NCBI GenBank assembly: GCA_033220425.1 | Contig: CM065646.1 | Location: 5,339,501 to 5,403,500 of the forward strand | DNA: 64,000 bases | Source of the DNA: Lepraria neglecta | Lineage: Eukaryota; Ascomycota; Lecanoromycetes; Lecanorales; Stereocaulaceae | Direction of reading: 5' to 3' | Shown here: positions 61,506-64,000 of the stretch, piece after piece | Layout: every line of letters starts with the position of its first letter | Numbering within the stretch: the stretch's first letter is position 1 | The notes under the pieces: generated by a model | Told to the model about the DNA's origin: nothing | Databases searched by the model: none | Seen by the model: only the letters and a program-made list of their open reading frames with translations | Made by a program: the position numbers and the translations under genes

Positions 61506-64000
61506 ATGTCTACATCTTCAACGCAATCTAGAGGCATTGATAGGCGCATCAACAGTCTCCAGAATGGGTCCCTGTCTCGGGAGGGCTCATATACCCGCAA
61601 GAAAGTCATCAGCCATAATGACGCCTACCTCTATGCCTTACGAGTAGCATACCTTGCATACCTTCTACAACCTCGAGCACGCCGGACACAACATGTCCCA
61701 GCACCGCAGGCGCCGGTTCAACGCTCCTCCACCTCCGTAAATGACTTGATGAAGGATCTCACTCTGATGCGAGACTCAAAGAGCACAAGATTTCCCCATG
61801 GCTTCATGGCCAAGCTGAAGGAGCGACTGATGGGACTGCTGATGGGCAAGGAGAAAAGACCGGAATACAATGACGCTGCTGTCAAAAGGAGTTTTGCGGC
61901 CTTCTACAACGCCTTCTCTGAGCCAAGCTTCGAGAAACGTATGGAAAAGGACAGGCGGGTGGAGGATCTTGTGCTTATATTCTTCTCCAACGCAACGAAA
62001 GAGCTATCTAAGGGCAAACAACCTGGGGATGACGCTTGGAGACTGATGGCCGACCGACATCTCGCCCTCTTTGTTCGTCTGGTCAGCTTGGTATTAAAGG
62101 ATCATGACTGGGTCAGAGATCGGCCAGAGTTGACGAGCCGTCTAACAACCCTTGAAAGCAAACTGCTGGCACACGATCAAGACTTATCCGCGCCAACGCA
62201 AAATGGAGGGGGAGGTACTACTATCGAAGTTGTGATTCCACTGAGCTACGAAGTCAAAGACATGCCGCTTGTACAAGTCGTCGCGCGGATCTTCGGTCTC
62301 AGGAACACCCAAGTCCAATCCGACATCAATAAGTACAAGGCCGTATGGACTGAGAAAGCGGCGCTACAGGATTTGAAGACATACCAGACGCTTTTAAACT
62401 TGAACTCGAAGCAGACTCTACGCAACGACGATTTCAGCCTTGATGAGGCCTACGAACAGTGGAAGCAGGGAGAAGTGCATGACCTTTCGCAAATGATACT
62501 AGCTATTTTGCAAGCCAACCCCGAATTGGCTAAGGGTACAAGTGGAATTCTGCCTCAATTCGGCCAGCAGGCCAACGGCTCCGCGGCCGAGCATCAACAT
62601 CCTGAGACTGCCCGAAGACAGTCAGAGAACTCCGGAGTGTCTTCCTATGTACTAGACCAGCCCGTCGACATGAGCTCCATCGGTTCCAACAGCCAAGGCT
62701 CGGATTCGGCTGTCGAGGATGATGGAACATTCACCTACATCCCGCCAGATGCAAGAGCCTTCTATCGGTTCATCGTGGCCCAAGCACTCACGTACGACAT
62801 GAATGACAAGGACTTCCAGCCTCCGTCATCCCACGTTTCGAGCGAGGCGCCACCTGTCAAGCTCCTGTCGAAGCAATCTACCGAGCTGCTCAACGAGATT
62901 TGTCTCCGTTGGCGGTTACCCCACGTCTCTCGAATTATTCTTTTCCTTGACGTTATTCGCGACAAATTTGTTGATCAGGAGATTACGCTTGATACCCTAG
63001 ATGATGCTTTCAATTTCATTAAGGAACCACTGCCGGAAACCCGGAAGAATTCGAATTCCATGACCTCTCTGTTACATGACCGCTCCAAATGGCTTTTAGC
63101 AGATAGTGTCCTCAATCAGCAAATCCTTTCGGGGTTGCACGTGGCTTTACTACGCGATTTGTATGATGTTTTGCAGCATTGCTACGAGCAGAAACCACCA
63201 AGCGTCGGCCCTATTGTCCTCGTCCTCGAGAATCACATCTACGATGACCCTGGCTTTTCAAAAACACAGGAAGATATCAGTGCTTATAGAACACAGCTCC
63301 ACTCAGGGCTGCAAGAGAAGGCACATGAAATGTACAAAGCCTTTTTGGAGGAGAAGGTTCCGAGTGACAACACTGTTTGGGAATTCTTCCATGTGATAGA
63401 GCTAGGCAAAGCTGTTGTTGCCCTAGCCCAGAAGATACAGAAGCGGTATCGAAGGAACCCCGAAGTCATGGGTGTGAATCCACTGACTGCCTTGGTGGAG
63501 ACAATACTACCACTCTACGCCGAGGATGCTCGCGAAATCGTGAGAAGCATACTGGAGCTGGCCAACGAGAGGAATGAAGAAGTACCTGTGGAAGACGGCT
63601 TTCAACTCTATGGGGAACTGGTAGAGATCAGACGAATACACAGCGAATGCCTCCCGAACGTTGCCTTCGCGTTTCACATTGAAGAGCTGCTTGCAGACTT
63701 TGTTTGGCGTTGGATACGTATGACCGAGGCCTCAATCATTGACTGGGTGGACCAAGCGATCAAACAAGACAACTTCCGCGTACGAAGCGAGGACAATGAA
63801 ATACCTACCGAAGACCAGCGACATAGCGTGTCCGTGATCGACATCTTCAGTTCCTTCAATCAGACAATAGATCGAATTGTTCAGCTTAACTGGGACGATG
63901 ATCTGCAATATGCTAAGTTCATGACCGCACTTGCCAAGGTGGTCGGTGCCGGTATTGCCAGGTATTGCGAAGTGGCTGAGCAGAAGTTCAGCAAGGAGAT
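61506..64000 (+). CDS. Munc13/Ync13-like exocytosis protein (5' part, runs off the window)
   Basis: An open frame of more than 830 codons begins at ATG 61506 (MSTSSTQSRGIDRRIN) and continues past the last base. The order of segments fits fungal UNC-13 homologues. These are an N-terminal helical region (VKRSFAAFYNAFSEPSFEKRM, LVLIFFSNATKELSKG), TIEVVIPLSYEVKDMPLVQV, VLDQPVDMSSIGSNSQ, FYRFIVAQALTYDMNDKDF and ILFLDVIRDKFVDQEITLDT. Then comes the start of the MUN/MHD1 core, FAFHIEELLADFVWRWIRMTEASIIDWVDQAI. In fission yeast Ync13 guides vesicle fusion and wall integrity during cytokinesis. The C2 domain and MHD2 would lie beyond the window. No intron is needed so far. Upstream in-frame codons exist, but the first ATG is used. 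Confidence 0.82.
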   Translation, partial: MSTSSTQSRGIDRRINSLQNGSLSREGSYTRKKVISHNDAYLYALRVAYLAYLLQPRARRTQHVPAPQAPVQRSSTSVNDLMKDLTLMRDSKSTRFPHGFMAKLKERLMGLLMGKEKRPEYNDAAVKRSFAAFYNAFSEPSFEKRMEKDRRVEDLVLIFFSNATKELSKGKQPGDDAWRLMADRHLALFVRLVSLVLKDHDWVRDRPELTSRLTTLESKLLAHDQDLSAPTQNGGGGTTIEVVIPLSYEVKDMPLVQVVARIFGLRNTQVQSDINKYKAVWTEKAALQDLKTYQTLLNLNSKQTLRNDDFSLDEAYEQWKQGEVHDLSQMILAILQANPELAKGTSGILPQFGQQANGSAAEHQHPETARRQSENSGVSSYVLDQPVDMSSIGSNSQGSDSAVEDDGTFTYIPPDARAFYRFIVAQALTYDMNDKDFQPPSSHVSSEAPPVKLLSKQSTELLNEICLRWRLPHVSRIILFLDVIRDKFVDQEITLDTLDDAFNFIKEPLPETRKNSNSMTSLLHDRSKWLLADSVLNQQILSGLHVALLRDLYDVLQHCYEQKPPSVGPIVLVLENHIYDDPGFSKTQEDISAYRTQLHSGLQEKAHEMYKAFLEEKVPSDNTVWEFFHVIELGKAVVALAQKIQKRYRRNPEVMGVNPLTALVETILPLYAEDAREIVRSILELANERNEEVPVEDGFQLYGELVEIRRIHSECLPNVAFAFHIEELLADFVWRWIRMTEASIIDWVDQAIKQDNFRVRSEDNEIPTEDQRHSVSVIDIFSSFNQTIDRIVQLNWDDDLQYAKFMTALAKVVGAGIARYCEVAEQKFSKE

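Overview
The window reads as nuclear DNA of a filamentous ascomycete (Pezizomycotina; Dothideomycetes is my best but unproven guess). The genes are dense and carry short GT-AG introns of about 50-70 nt with CTAAC-like branch points. The gene set is typical of Pezizomycotina: a btgE/Scw11-like GH17, GH47 mannosidase, Ldb17/Dip1, a two-bromodomain plus BAH RSC subunit, Nup2, arrestin, DUF6914 and DUF7924 proteins, and an NB-ARC/TPR NLR. No rRNA, tRNA, CRISPR array or bacterial-style operon was seen.

Layout. (1) 1-9.2 kb: the 3' end of LCB1, a secreted GH17 beta-glucanase, Ldb17/Dip1 and an unusually long GH47 alpha-mannosidase. (2) 9.38-16.28 kb: an insertion-like block. Two inverted copies of one pogo/Fot-type DNA transposon, both with the same end facing outward and both next to TA, flank a complete NLR-type gene with twelve nearly identical 42-residue TPRs. 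(3) 16.5-25.5 kb: a conserved housekeeping block of CCT6 and NOP56 (divergent), OTU1 and RSC1/2 (divergent). (4) 25.5-28.4 kb: a gene-poor gap with an AT-rich island, a microsatellite and short duplications. (5) 28.4-45.4 kb: Nup2, a peroxisomal SCP2-like protein, an F-box protein, a Cys-rich orphan, a decayed DUF7924 locus, an arrestin and a lipid-droplet hydrolase. (6) 45.9-61 kb: a more accessory region with a polytopic membrane protein, two DUF6914 proteins (one frameshifted), a 2.7-kb gap, a kinase plus vWA fusion protein, a CorA-like membrane protein, a small orphan protein and a secreted lysozyme-like protein. (7) 61.5-64 kb: the 5' part of a Munc13/Ync13-like exocytosis gene that runs off the window.

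The housekeeping genes serve sphingolipid synthesis (LCB1), ER glycan trimming and ubiquitin editing (GH47, OTU1), actin and endocytosis (Ldb17, arrestin), exocytosis (Ync13), protein folding (CCT6), ribosome biogenesis (NOP56), chromatin (RSC) and nuclear transport (Nup2). The most unusual features are the transposon-bounded NLR at 9.4-16.3 kb and the accessory cluster around the kinase-vWA gene at 51.6-61 kb. Exon limits come from reading splice signals and frame continuity by eye; none was tested against transcripts or databases.
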